64,000 nt of DNA from Pseudomonas uvaldensis (GTDB taxonomy: Bacteria; Pseudomonadota; Gammaproteobacteria; Pseudomonadales; Pseudomonadaceae), in the NCBI RefSeq assembly GCF_021271205.1, contig NZ_JAIWKS010000007.1, positions 62,001 to 126,000 of the forward strand. The letters run 5' to 3'. The translations under genes and the position numbers were made by a program. Below, piece by piece: positions 17,761-25,218 of this stretch (within the stretch, counting starts at the first letter, position 1; each line of letters begins with the position of its first letter). Below the pieces are notes generated by a model. The model made no database searches and was not told the DNA's origin. It saw only the letters and a program-made list of their open reading frames with translations.

Positions 17761-17801
17761 AAAAAACGCCGCTCGTCCTGCAAAAGGCGAGCGGCTTTTT
17801 T
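17761..17801. terminator. Bidirectional rho-independent terminator after fabI
   Basis: Stem gccgctcg (17768-17775) and cgagcggc (17788-17795) with a 12-base loop, T tract 17796-17801 on the plus strand and A tract 17761-17766 giving a T tract on the minus strand. It can end both fabI and the convergent bacteriocin/immunity transcript, whose last gene stops at 17801. Confidence 0.9.
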
Positions 17802-18214
17802 CATTCCGATTTCCGTGGCACACCGATCAGTATCAGAACGACAGACAGCGCAAATAACAATCCCCCCAATACACCCGCGATGCTGTAGTACGTATAGATG
17901 GCGGCGACGAAGGTACCCAGGAGCGACGTCAGGAAAAGCAAAGCATTGGTAAGCACATACACGCCAATGCGCCATTGAAAGGGCCGGCTGCTTAGAAGCT
18001 TTTGAAACAGACTACCCAGCCCCGTCAGAACCACCGAAGCGGCAGTCATGATTATCAGAATGACGGTGTACATCGTTGCTGCAGGAATACCCTGAGTATC
18101 ACTTAAATTCTTGGGATTTTCCGTGACACCATCCAGCGCAAAAAAAACCATCAGCGCACACGCTCCCAACACCGAAGCAACAGCCAGACATATTTTTTTC
18201 CCTCGTCCTACCAT
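17801..18214 (-). CDS. Four-helix inner-membrane protein, probable immunity protein for the adjacent M-type bacteriocin
   Basis: 137 residues with four hydrophobic segments at about 8-27, 48-70, 83-106 and 109-131 and a basic C-terminus (GVPRKSE). An AGGTGA ribosome-binding site lies about 7 bases before the ATG. It starts 6 bases after the stop of the colicin M-like gene on the same strand, so the two are one transcript. Several Pseudomonas M-type bacteriocins are paired with small polytopic membrane immunity proteins (PmiA type), and topology, size and position fit. Family membership is inferred from context, since I cannot run a profile search. Base composition is AT-richer than the surroundings, like its partner. 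Confidence 0.75.
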   Translation of the reverse strand: MVGRGKKICLAVASVLGACALMVFFALDGVTENPKNLSDTQGIPAATMYTVILIIMTAASVVLTGLGSLFQKLLSSRPFQWRIGVYVLTNALLFLTSLLGTFVAAIYTYYSIAGVLGGLLFALSVVLILIGVPRKSE

Positions 18215-18220
18215 TGCTGT

Positions 18221-19057
18221 TCACCTAGAGAAATTGATGGGCAATTCGCCAGTTATTCGAATTTCATAGTCTCGAGCGTTGGCCACTCTCCCCACTTCAC
18301 GAAGCGCGCTGGTGGCATGCTCATCAAATGCAGCTCGATGACTGCTGGCATTGGCATCATAACGATCCGAGAACGCTTTAACCTTGCCGGCGAACTTGAG
18401 AGTACCCGATGTATATCGTGTAACGGCTCCGGTAATTTGAAGCGTAATGTTTCCAAGATAAATCCGTGCGACATTTGAGTCCTGAGCCGTGGAATAGGGA
18501 ACTTTGAGATTGACTGTAGTGACCCCAACCCCTGCGGTATTTATAATCGCCATCAAATCTGGAATTTTGTTTGGAGCAGGGGTAATACCGATTCTTTCCA
18601 GTCGAACACTGACAGGTTTCCCTTTCCCTAATAACCAGTGACCAAACGCTTTGAAGGGCGTGAAGATCCCACCGGAGAATTCCTGCTCGATGGCCAACTG
18701 CTCGGTGTTCTGGATCTTTGCCCCTTCCTTGATCCCGAGTTTCCACGCATCTGCGGTGCTAAGTTTTGAATTCCTCAACATTAGCAAATCGGCTCCGTGA
18801 ACGACTTTCAGCTCACCAAGAATGATGCCGTCCAACCCATAGCGAACAGGCCTGTTGTTGCGCATGGCCTTGAGATGACGTTGCACCATCTGCGGCCAAT
18901 GCCCTCTTTCATACGCCATGTTACGCTGTTGAATCATTGTTCCAATCATCGCCATGGGTGCAGGGTTTGGGAGGCCTCTACCACTTCCACGTGAAGTGCC
19001 GAAATTATCGGGATAAACAAATGTCGGAGGCAGTTCGATGTTCATACGAGTACCCAT
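18221..19057 (-). CDS. Colicin M-like bacteriocin (lipid II-degrading, M-type pyocin family)
   Basis: 278 residues from ATG at 19057; ATG at 19045 (MNIELPPTFVYPDN) is an equally possible start and neither has a strong ribosome-binding site. The decisive sign is the colicin M catalytic motif D-x-Y-D-x5-H-R: SDRYDANASSHRAAFDEHA places D231, Y233, D234, H240 and R241 (227-237 with the later start), against 226-236 in colicin M. Length also fits (colicin M 271). Known members cross the outer membrane through a TonB-dependent receptor and cleave lipid II in the periplasm. The N-terminal half, which would carry receptor recognition, matches nothing I recognise. There is no lysis gene and no clear LexA box upstream. 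Composition is AT-rich: bases 18541-18600 contain 23 G/C of 60. This points to horizontal acquisition. Confidence 0.9.
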   Translation of the reverse strand: MGTRMNIELPPTFVYPDNFGTSRGSGRGLPNPAPMAMIGTMIQQRNMAYERGHWPQMVQRHLKAMRNNRPVRYGLDGIILGELKVVHGADLLMLRNSKLSTADAWKLGIKEGAKIQNTEQLAIEQEFSGGIFTPFKAFGHWLLGKGKPVSVRLERIGITPAPNKIPDLMAIINTAGVGVTTVNLKVPYSTAQDSNVARIYLGNITLQITGAVTRYTSGTLKFAGKVKAFSDRYDANASSHRAAFDEHATSALREVGRVANARDYEIRITGELPINFSR

Positions 19058-19545
19058 CAAGTCAAATTAGAGATAAAGCTGCGGTTATGAGCCGGCATCA
19101 CACGATGCGAAGACTCATTCTCCGTATCTCCTAATCCCTTGGTGCGGTATATAGTTATAGGGTTACACCGATACCAACATCGCTGCTTACTGCGGCTGTC
19201 TCCGTACCTCGCCCCCTTCGCAATACCCAACGTCACCCTCGAAGAAGTCGGCAACGCCGGCGCCTTCCTCTGCTCCGACCTGGCGAGCGGCGTTTTCGTT
19301 CTGGCCCCGCTGCGAGAGCGAGCCCGGTTGACGATGGCCATCATCCTTCCATTGAAAAATCACATTGCCATCAAATGGCCTTGCAAAACGACAATGGCCG
19401 ACTAGATTCAGAATTGTCTTCCCAAGCGCAACCCGCCGCAGCGGGTCCCACCGAAAACGAGACCGCCTATCGACCCGAAAACCAGCCGACATAGCTTTTG
19501 AAAAGTTGACACGGAATCAGTCAAAGACAACAAGAGGGATGCTTG
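19058..19545. other. Intergenic region between bacteriocin and ebo cluster
   Basis: 488 bases between divergent genes. The part next to the bacteriocin is AT-rich and contains tatatagttata (about 19149-19160), a possible -10 region for the minus-strand transcript. The fabI fragment is at 19228-19291. Further right the composition returns to normal, and a TTGACA at 19506-19511 might belong to an ebo-operon promoter, although no convincing -10 is seen. The open frame 19139-19405 that spans the fabI fragment is not a real gene. Confidence 0.5.
19228..19291 (+). pseudogene. fabI: fabI 3' fragment (partial duplicate or recombination scar)
   Basis: These 64 bases match fabI 17612-17675. The first 56 or so align with three substitutions (ATC/CTC, AAT/AAC, TCG/TCC), then similarity fades. 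Translated they give [21 protein letters not shown] against [21 protein letters not shown] in FabI. The changes are almost all synonymous, so the fragment looks like it came from another Pseudomonas fabI instead of being a fresh copy of the local gene. It is in the same orientation as fabI and lies on the far side of the bacteriocin pair, marking the edge of the insertion. Confidence 0.85.
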
Positions 19546-21420
19546 ATGAAGCACAGCCGGTGGTATCGTGCGCTCTCGAAAAAAGGACCAGCCAAGCCCT
19601 TCTGGCTGTCATTGCTCTGCTTCTGTGGCCTGGTGATCACCAGCTTCCTGTTGTTCGAGCAACAGATCCAGGCATTCCTGACCCATCTCCACCTGTACCT
19701 GCCCTCGACTGCCTCGCAAAAACTCAACCTGGCCCTGTTGCTGATCGCCCTGCTGGCCCTGGACGTGGTGCTGCCGGTGCCTTCAAGCCTGGTGGCGCTG
19801 CTGGCGGTGGCGACCCTGGGAAGCGTCGGCGGGTACCTGGTGATTTTCGTCGGCTTGTGCCTGGGGGCCGGCTTGGGATATGCCCTGGGAGCCGGCTACT
19901 TCCAGCTGCTATCCGGGCGACTGGGCCTGCACCAGCGTCAGCCGGGACAGCTGGGGTACCGGTTGGGCACGCTATCGTTGGTCTGCCTGCGGGGGGTGCC
20001 AGTGCTGGCGGAAACCTCGGTGGTGGCAGCGGGCATGCAGCGCTATCCGCTGCGAGCCTTCGTACCGGTGATCGTGCTGGCCAACGCCGGCCTGGCCCTG
20101 GCCTACGCCGCCATCGGTACTTTACTCGTCGAACAGAATGTCCTGCTGGTGACGATCCTGGCCAGCATGGTCCTGCCCGGCTTGTTCATCGCCGGCTACA
20201 GTCTGCTCAAGGCTTTTCGCAAGCGCGACGCACAGCACCCCCTGCACGGGCGTTTCGAGGTCAGCTACGACTACCCGGTGGTTTTCACCGATCACGTGTT
20301 CGATCCTTCCAATCCCTGCCTGCATCGCCAGCTCACCGCCCATCAAAACAAGCCGGTGACGGTGCTGGTGTTCGCCGATGAACAGTTGCTGCGCAGCAAT
20401 CCCCCACTGCTGGAACAGATCGGTGCCTACTTCGCAAGCCATCCAGCGGATTTGCGCCTGCGGGCTGCGCCCATTGCGGTTCCAGCCGGTGAGTCGAGCA
20501 AGGATGCACACGTCTTGCAGCGGCTCTACGCCGACATGCTGCACCACGGGCTGGATCGGCATTGCCATGTGCTGGCACTGGGAGGCGGGGCGGTACTGGA
20601 TGCGGTAGGTTACGCCTGCGCAACCTTCCACCGGGGCATTCGCCTGATCCGCCTCCCGAGCACCGTGCTCGCCCAGAACGACGCCGGCATCGGCGTGAAA
20701 AACGGCATCAATGCCTTCGGCCAGAAGAACCTGCTGGGGGCGTTCTATCCCGCCACCGCCGTCATCAACGATTTTCAGTTGCTGACCAGCCTGGGCCGGC
20801 GCGACCAGATCGCCGGGTTGGCTGAGGCGGTCAAGGTGGCGCTGATCAAGGACGCGGCGTTTTTTCAATGGATGGAGCAACAGGCCGACGCCCTGGCCCG
20901 CTTCGATCACCAGGCCAGCCGTCATGCCATCCGCCGCTGTGCCGAGCTGCACCTGGCCCACATCACCGGTGCCGGCGATCCCTTCGAACGCGGTAACGGC
21001 CGCCCCTTGGACTATGGGCACTGGGCCGCCCACAAGCTGGAAAATCTCAGCCAGCACCGGTTGCGCCATGGCGAAGCGGTGGCGGTGGGCATCGCCCTTG
21101 ATGGTCTCTACGCGAATATTCTGGGCCTGCTGAGCGATGCCGACGCCGAGCGTATCGTGGGCCTGCTACTCAGGCTCGGCTTCAGCCTGAACCCACCGGA
21201 ACTGAGCCTGAAGGATCCACAAGGCCGCTCGCTGCTGTTGCTGGGCCTGGAAGAGTTCCGTCAGCACCTGGGCGGCGAGCTGTCCATTCCCATGCTCAGC
21301 CGGATCGGCGAATCGCTGGATGTGCATGAGATCGACGCCACGCGGATGGAGCAGGCGCTACGGCGGCTGTCCGGTCTCGCCGATCCGGCCCCTGCGTTGA
21401 GCGAGGGTTGCGTGCAATGA
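19546..21420 (+). CDS. eboD: EboD-type sugar-phosphate cyclase fused to an N-terminal VTT/DedA-like membrane domain
   Basis: 624 residues from ATG at 19546, preceded by GAGGG. Residues 1-230 hold five to six hydrophobic helices. LDVVLPVPSSLVALLAVATLGSVGGYLVIFVGLCLGAGLGYALG and CLRGVPVLAETSVVAAGM resemble the VTT (SNARE-associated, DedA) domain. Residues 240-600 are a 3-dehydroquinate synthase-superfamily cyclase: GESSKD, LGGGAVLDAVGYACATFHRGI, LPSTVLAQNDAGIGVKNGIN, the AEAVKVALIKD metal glutamate, and the metal histidines in YGHWAAHKLE and RHGEAVAVGIAL. Ordinary EboD proteins are about 400 residues and soluble, so this fusion should place the cyclase at the membrane. First gene of the operon; overlaps eboC by four bases. 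Confidence 0.85.
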   Translation: MKHSRWYRALSKKGPAKPFWLSLLCFCGLVITSFLLFEQQIQAFLTHLHLYLPSTASQKLNLALLLIALLALDVVLPVPSSLVALLAVATLGSVGGYLVIFVGLCLGAGLGYALGAGYFQLLSGRLGLHQRQPGQLGYRLGTLSLVCLRGVPVLAETSVVAAGMQRYPLRAFVPVIVLANAGLALAYAAIGTLLVEQNVLLVTILASMVLPGLFIAGYSLLKAFRKRDAQHPLHGRFEVSYDYPVVFTDHVFDPSNPCLHRQLTAHQNKPVTVLVFADEQLLRSNPPLLEQIGAYFASHPADLRLRAAPIAVPAGESSKDAHVLQRLYADMLHHGLDRHCHVLALGGGAVLDAVGYACATFHRGIRLIRLPSTVLAQNDAGIGVKNGINAFGQKNLLGAFYPATAVINDFQLLTSLGRRDQIAGLAEAVKVALIKDAAFFQWMEQQADALARFDHQASRHAIRRCAELHLAHITGAGDPFERGNGRPLDYGHWAAHKLENLSQHRLRHGEAVAVGIALDGLYANILGLLSDADAERIVGLLLRLGFSLNPPELSLKDPQGRSLLLLGLEEFRQHLGGELSIPMLSRIGESLDVHEIDATRMEQALRRLSGLADPAPALSEGCVQ

Positions 21421-22307
21421 GCCAGGCATTGCCGGACCTGAAAACCTGGATGACCCTGGGCCGGGTTTCCAATCTGCCCACGGTATGGACCAACACCCTC
21501 GCCGCCGCCCTGCTGGCGAGCAGTGCCGGGGCTCTGGCGCCACCGTCTTCGGCCGTGTGGATCCTGCTGCTGGGAGCCTTGTCGATGCTGTACCTGGCCG
21601 GCATGTTGTTGAATGACTTGCTGGACGCCGACTGGGACCAGCGACACAACAACCCGCGCCCCATCACCCTCGGCCTGGCCAGCCGACAGCAGGTCGGGCT
21701 CGCCTGCGCCCTCTTGCTGGGGCTGGCCGCCATTGCCGTGCTGGGCCTGAGCCGGCTGATCGATCAGCCATACTGGCTGCTGGGCAGCGCCCTCCTGCTA
21801 CTGGCCTGCATCCTGGGCTACAACCTGCTGCACAAGAAGTACGCCCACAGCGTCTGGCTGATGGGGGCCTGTCGCTCGGCCCTCTACCTCGTGGCAGCCA
21901 CCAGCCTGGCGGTTCCACCGGCGCCGATCTGGCTCTGCGCCATGCTGCTGGGGGTCTACATCAGCGGCCTGACTTACCTGGCTCGCCAGGAACACCGCAA
22001 CCAACTGCTCAACCGCCTGCCGTTGGTCCTGATGCTGAGCCCGATAGTCCTGGCAATTCATAACGATAACCCCTGGTTCTGGCCAGTGCTGCTGCTCTGG
22101 CTTGGCTGGCTGGGCTGGCACTACTGGCGTCATCTGGCCAACCCCCGACAACGGCAGGTCCGTGCGTTTATCGGCGCTGGCCTGGCGGCCCTGCCGCTGT
22201 TCGATGCCCTGGTGCTGGCGGTAGCCGACCAGCCATTGGGCAGCCTGTCATGTGTCCTGGTGTTTTTCCTGCTTCCCCACTTCCAACGCTGGATCAAACC
22301 GACATGA
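21417..22307 (+). CDS. eboC: EboC-type UbiA-family prenyltransferase
   Basis: 296 residues from ATG at 21417, overlapping the eboD stop. UbiA-family features: the first aspartate-rich motif NDLLDADWDQRHNNPRPI (about residues 66-83), the preceding LGRVSNLPTVWTNTLAAALLAS, and a chain of about eight membrane helices. The second Asp motif is weak: the equivalent region reads YISGLTYLARQEHRN, as in the EboC subgroup. UbiA enzymes move prenyl groups onto small acceptors in the inner membrane. In ebo clusters the acceptor is unknown but is presumed to be the cyclitol made by EboD. Confidence 0.88.
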   Translation: MSQALPDLKTWMTLGRVSNLPTVWTNTLAAALLASSAGALAPPSSAVWILLLGALSMLYLAGMLLNDLLDADWDQRHNNPRPITLGLASRQQVGLACALLLGLAAIAVLGLSRLIDQPYWLLGSALLLLACILGYNLLHKKYAHSVWLMGACRSALYLVAATSLAVPPAPIWLCAMLLGVYISGLTYLARQEHRNQLLNRLPLVLMLSPIVLAIHNDNPWFWPVLLLWLGWLGWHYWRHLANPRQRQVRAFIGAGLAALPLFDALVLAVADQPLGSLSCVLVFFLLPHFQRWIKPT

Positions 22308-23068
22308 ACAAGGACGTTGCCGGGTCGTCATCGACGGCTCTTGAAATGCGCCGGGACTGCCTGGAGCAACAGCGCCAGGCCTTCCTCCAGCACCTCGACG
22401 AGGCCGGCTTGCGGTGGTGGCGCCAGGCACTGGAACAGCTTACCCAACGCCCGGATGCCACGAGCGCGGCGCTGTTGAGCAGCCAGTGCAAGCGAGGCCT
22501 CAAGCAAGACAGGTGGACCCACGGGACGGGCTGGAGCCATGTGCAGCTGGCGCGGGCGCTGTTGCTGGCCGAGGTGCTGGAACGGCAACCCGCCACCGGC
22601 CAGCTGCCCTTGCTGCGCCAGTTGTTCCTGTGGGGCGACGATCAGGAAAAGATCGCCCTGCTCAAAGCCCTCGATTGGCTCGACAGCCAGGGGCTGTGCG
22701 TGGAGCTTGCGCTGCAAGCCGGGCGTACCAGCAACAGCCAGGTGTTCGCCGCCCTTTCCCTGGACACCCTCTATCCGTCGCGCCATTACGACGACCGGGC
22801 CTTTTATCAACTGGTGCTCAAGGCACTGGGCATGGGGCTCGATATACGCCGTCTGCTCGGCCTGGAGCAGCGCCAGAGCGTCGCCCTCAACCAACTGGCC
22901 CTCGACCTGCTGGCCGAACAGCTCGCGGCCGGGCGTACGGTATCGGCCGGGCTGCCCCTGGCGATTGCCTTCGACTTGCTCAGCCCGGCGCAGCGCCAGC
23001 GCCTGGAAGGCCTGGCCCGACAGCAACGCTTGCCGCCGCAATGGCGTGAGCACTTGACCGCCTCCTAG
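22304..23068 (+). CDS. eboA: EboA-like protein
   Basis: 254 residues from ATG at 22304, overlapping eboC by four bases. It is a soluble, mostly helical protein (LEQQRQAFLQHLDEAGLRWWRQALEQL; LRQLFLWGDDQEKIALLKALDWLD; SRHYDDRAFYQLVLKALGMGLDIRRLLGLE). The YDDRAFYQLVLKALF-type segment, with hydrophobic residues after a Phe-Tyr, is the part I associate with EboA-domain proteins. It has no catalytic motif or signal peptide. Its identity rests heavily on position among the other five ebo genes. The molecular role is unknown. Confidence 0.75.
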   Translation: MNKDVAGSSSTALEMRRDCLEQQRQAFLQHLDEAGLRWWRQALEQLTQRPDATSAALLSSQCKRGLKQDRWTHGTGWSHVQLARALLLAEVLERQPATGQLPLLRQLFLWGDDQEKIALLKALDWLDSQGLCVELALQAGRTSNSQVFAALSLDTLYPSRHYDDRAFYQLVLKALGMGLDIRRLLGLEQRQSVALNQLALDLLAEQLAAGRTVSAGLPLAIAFDLLSPAQRQRLEGLARQQRLPPQWREHLTAS

Positions 23069-23107
23069 CCGTCCGACGATCCCCTGCTCTATTGATGAGG
23101 ATGCATC

Positions 23108-23992
23108 ATGCCTAAATATTTCGACCCGCATATCCATATGGTCAGCCGCACCACGGACGACTACCAGAACATGGCGGCCGCCGGCATAACCGGCGTCATA
23201 GAGCCAGCGTTCTGGCAAGGCCAGGCCAGGACCAGCGTCGGCAGCTTCATCGACTATTTCGACATGCTGTTGGGTTGGGAACGCTTTCGCGCCAGCATGT
23301 TCGGCATCCACCATTTCTGCACCATCGGCCTGAATCCCAAGGAGGCCAACGACCTCTCGGTGGCCAATGAGGTGCTGGAGATCCTGCCGCGCTACCTCGT
23401 GAAGGACGGCGTGGTGGCGGTGGGCGAGATCGGTTATGACGACATTACCCCGGAAGAAGACCGTTTCCTGGCCGCCCAGTTGGAACTGGCCAAGCAGTTC
23501 AGCCTGCCGGTACTGGTCCATACGCCGCACCGGGACAAAATCGGCGGCACCAAGCGCACCCTGGCGGTGATTCGCGAGGTCGGCATCGCCGAACACTTGG
23601 TGATCATCGACCACCTCAACGAGCTGACGTTGCCCCTGGTGCTGGACACGGACTGTTGGCGCGGCCACTCCATCTACCCAAACACCAAGATGTCGGAGCA
23701 GCGCATGGTTGCGTTGCTCCAGCAGTACGGCACGGAAAAGATGGTGGTCAACAGCGCCGCCGACTGGGGCATCAGCGACCCGCTCAAGGTGCCCAAGACC
23801 GGCGAAGCCATGCGCGCGGCCGGCTTCAGCGAGGCCCAGGTGGAACAGGTGCTGTTCCATAACCCGGTGGATTTCTTTGCTCAGAGCGGCCAACTGGACA
23901 AGGCCCTGGTCGGTAAACCGCTGCCCATCGATCAGCGCAAACAGTGGCAAGACAACTCAGCCCTGCGAGGCCAGGAACCGGTGATCAAATGA
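23108..23992 (+). CDS. eboB: EboB-type TatD-like metal-dependent hydrolase
   Basis: 294 residues with GAGGA about 9 bases before the ATG (gatgaggatgcatc). TIM-barrel amidohydrolase of the TatD group: metal ligands H8 and H10 (FDPHIHMVS), the glutamate in VAVGEIGYDD, HTPHRDK and DHLNELT, and a C-terminal NSAADWG. TatD enzymes are nucleases or small-molecule hydrolases; in ebo clusters the substrate is not known. The stop overlaps the eboE start by four bases. Confidence 0.88.
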   Translation: MPKYFDPHIHMVSRTTDDYQNMAAAGITGVIEPAFWQGQARTSVGSFIDYFDMLLGWERFRASMFGIHHFCTIGLNPKEANDLSVANEVLEILPRYLVKDGVVAVGEIGYDDITPEEDRFLAAQLELAKQFSLPVLVHTPHRDKIGGTKRTLAVIREVGIAEHLVIIDHLNELTLPLVLDTDCWRGHSIYPNTKMSEQRMVALLQQYGTEKMVVNSAADWGISDPLKVPKTGEAMRAAGFSEAQVEQVLFHNPVDFFAQSGQLDKALVGKPLPIDQRKQWQDNSALRGQEPVIK

Positions 23993-25218
23993 CGGTCGCG
24001 ACCGGTTGGCATGCCGCACAGCTCGGTTATTGCAGCAACGTGCACCCGACACCGGACCTGGCCACGCTACGCGCGTCCATCGCCGAGCATTTCCAGGCCG
24101 TTCGCAGACTGCGCGGGCTCGACGAACAGGACAGCGGCCTATGGATCAGCGCCCTCGCGGCGCGGGAACTGCAACAGGCGTCGGCGCGCACGGACTTTCT
24201 CCACCTGCTGCGATGCAACGGGTTGCGCCTGACATCCCTTAATGGTTTTCCCTACGGCCAGTTTCATCAGGGCGCGGTGAAAGCCGGGGTCTATTTGCCC
24301 CACTGGGCCGATCCGCGACGGCTGGAGTACAGCTTGAATCTGGCGCGGATCCTCACCCAGGCGTTGCCATCGGATTGTGCCCAAGGTGTGATTTCCACCG
24401 TGCCCCTGGGCTATGCCGCCCACTGGAACGGGAACTTGCAGCAGCGGGCCGAGCATCAGCTACGCCAGCTCACAGCCTCCCTCGCCCGGCTCCACCTGGA
24501 GACGGGCAAGAAAATCGTGTTCTGCCTGGAGATGGAACCAGACTGTGTGCTGGAAAACACCGAACAGGCCATCGCCTTCTTCCATCGCCTGCAGGCCAGG
24601 GACCCGCACTGCAGCCATCTGGCGCTGTGTTTCGACGTCTGCCACCAGGCCGTGGTCTTCGAGGATTGCTATCAGTCATTGGACCGGCTGCGTCAGGCCG
24701 GGGTGCCCGTTGGCAAGATCCAGCTGTCCAACGCCCTGATCTGCCGCCTGCCCCAGGCCCCCGATCGGCGCGAACAGGTGCTCGACACCCTGGCGGACTT
24801 CGCTGAAACCACCTATCTGCACCAAGTGAAAGCCCAGGATGAGCAGGCGCATTTACAAGCCTGGGCCGACCTGCCCATCGCCCTCGGCGATTACGCAGAC
24901 CATCCGCAGCAACACGCCGAATTGAGAATCCATTTCCACATTCCGCTGTTCAGCGAGCATTTGCTGTTGCCCGAGCTCAGCGGCAGCCAGGACGCCCTGT
25001 CACGAACCTTCGACTTTATTGCCGACCATGGGGATTTTCGCCCGGTCCTTGAGGTGGAGACTTACAGTTGGGGCGTGCTGCCTGCCCCATTGCGCCCTGC
25101 CACCGCCCAGGCCCAGCTCCAGGGCATCGCCAGGGAACTGCACTGGGTCGAAGAGCAATTGCGCCACCGGCAACTGCTGCATTCCCAGTCATGGGAGGTG
25201 TACGCCAATGCACGCTGA
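23989..25218 (+). CDS. eboE: EboE-type sugar-phosphate isomerase/epimerase-like protein
   Basis: 409 residues from ATG at 23989 (ATGA overlap with eboB). A xylose isomerase-like TIM barrel: GYCSNVHPTPDL, LRLTSLNGFPYGQFH, KIVFCLEMEPDCVLENTEQAIAFF, HLALCFDVCHQAVVFED, VGKIQLSNAL and FRPVLEVETYSWG follow the strand order expected for the metal-binding E/D/H residues. Such proteins appear as the metabolite-traffic protein EboE in annotated clusters. Reaction unknown. Overlaps eboF by 11 bases. Confidence 0.87.
   Translation: MTVATGWHAAQLGYCSNVHPTPDLATLRASIAEHFQAVRRLRGLDEQDSGLWISALAARELQQASARTDFLHLLRCNGLRLTSLNGFPYGQFHQGAVKAGVYLPHWADPRRLEYSLNLARILTQALPSDCAQGVISTVPLGYAAHWNGNLQQRAEHQLRQLTASLARLHLETGKKIVFCLEMEPDCVLENTEQAIAFFHRLQARDPHCSHLALCFDVCHQAVVFEDCYQSLDRLRQAGVPVGKIQLSNALICRLPQAPDRREQVLDTLADFAETTYLHQVKAQDEQAHLQAWADLPIALGDYADHPQQHAELRIHFHIPLFSEHLLLPELSGSQDALSRTFDFIADHGDFRPVLEVETYSWGVLPAPLRPATAQAQLQGIARELHWVEEQLRHRQLLHSQSWEVYANAR

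Noticed and set aside
19058..19230. SOS (LexA) box upstream of the bacteriocin
   Set aside because: No CTGT-n8-ACAG type palindrome was found by eye, so DNA-damage control is not claimed.
19139..19405. 88-codon plus-strand frame containing the fabI fragment
   Set aside because: Only the 21 residues from the fabI remnant are meaningful; the flanks are unrelated and no ribosome-binding site is present.
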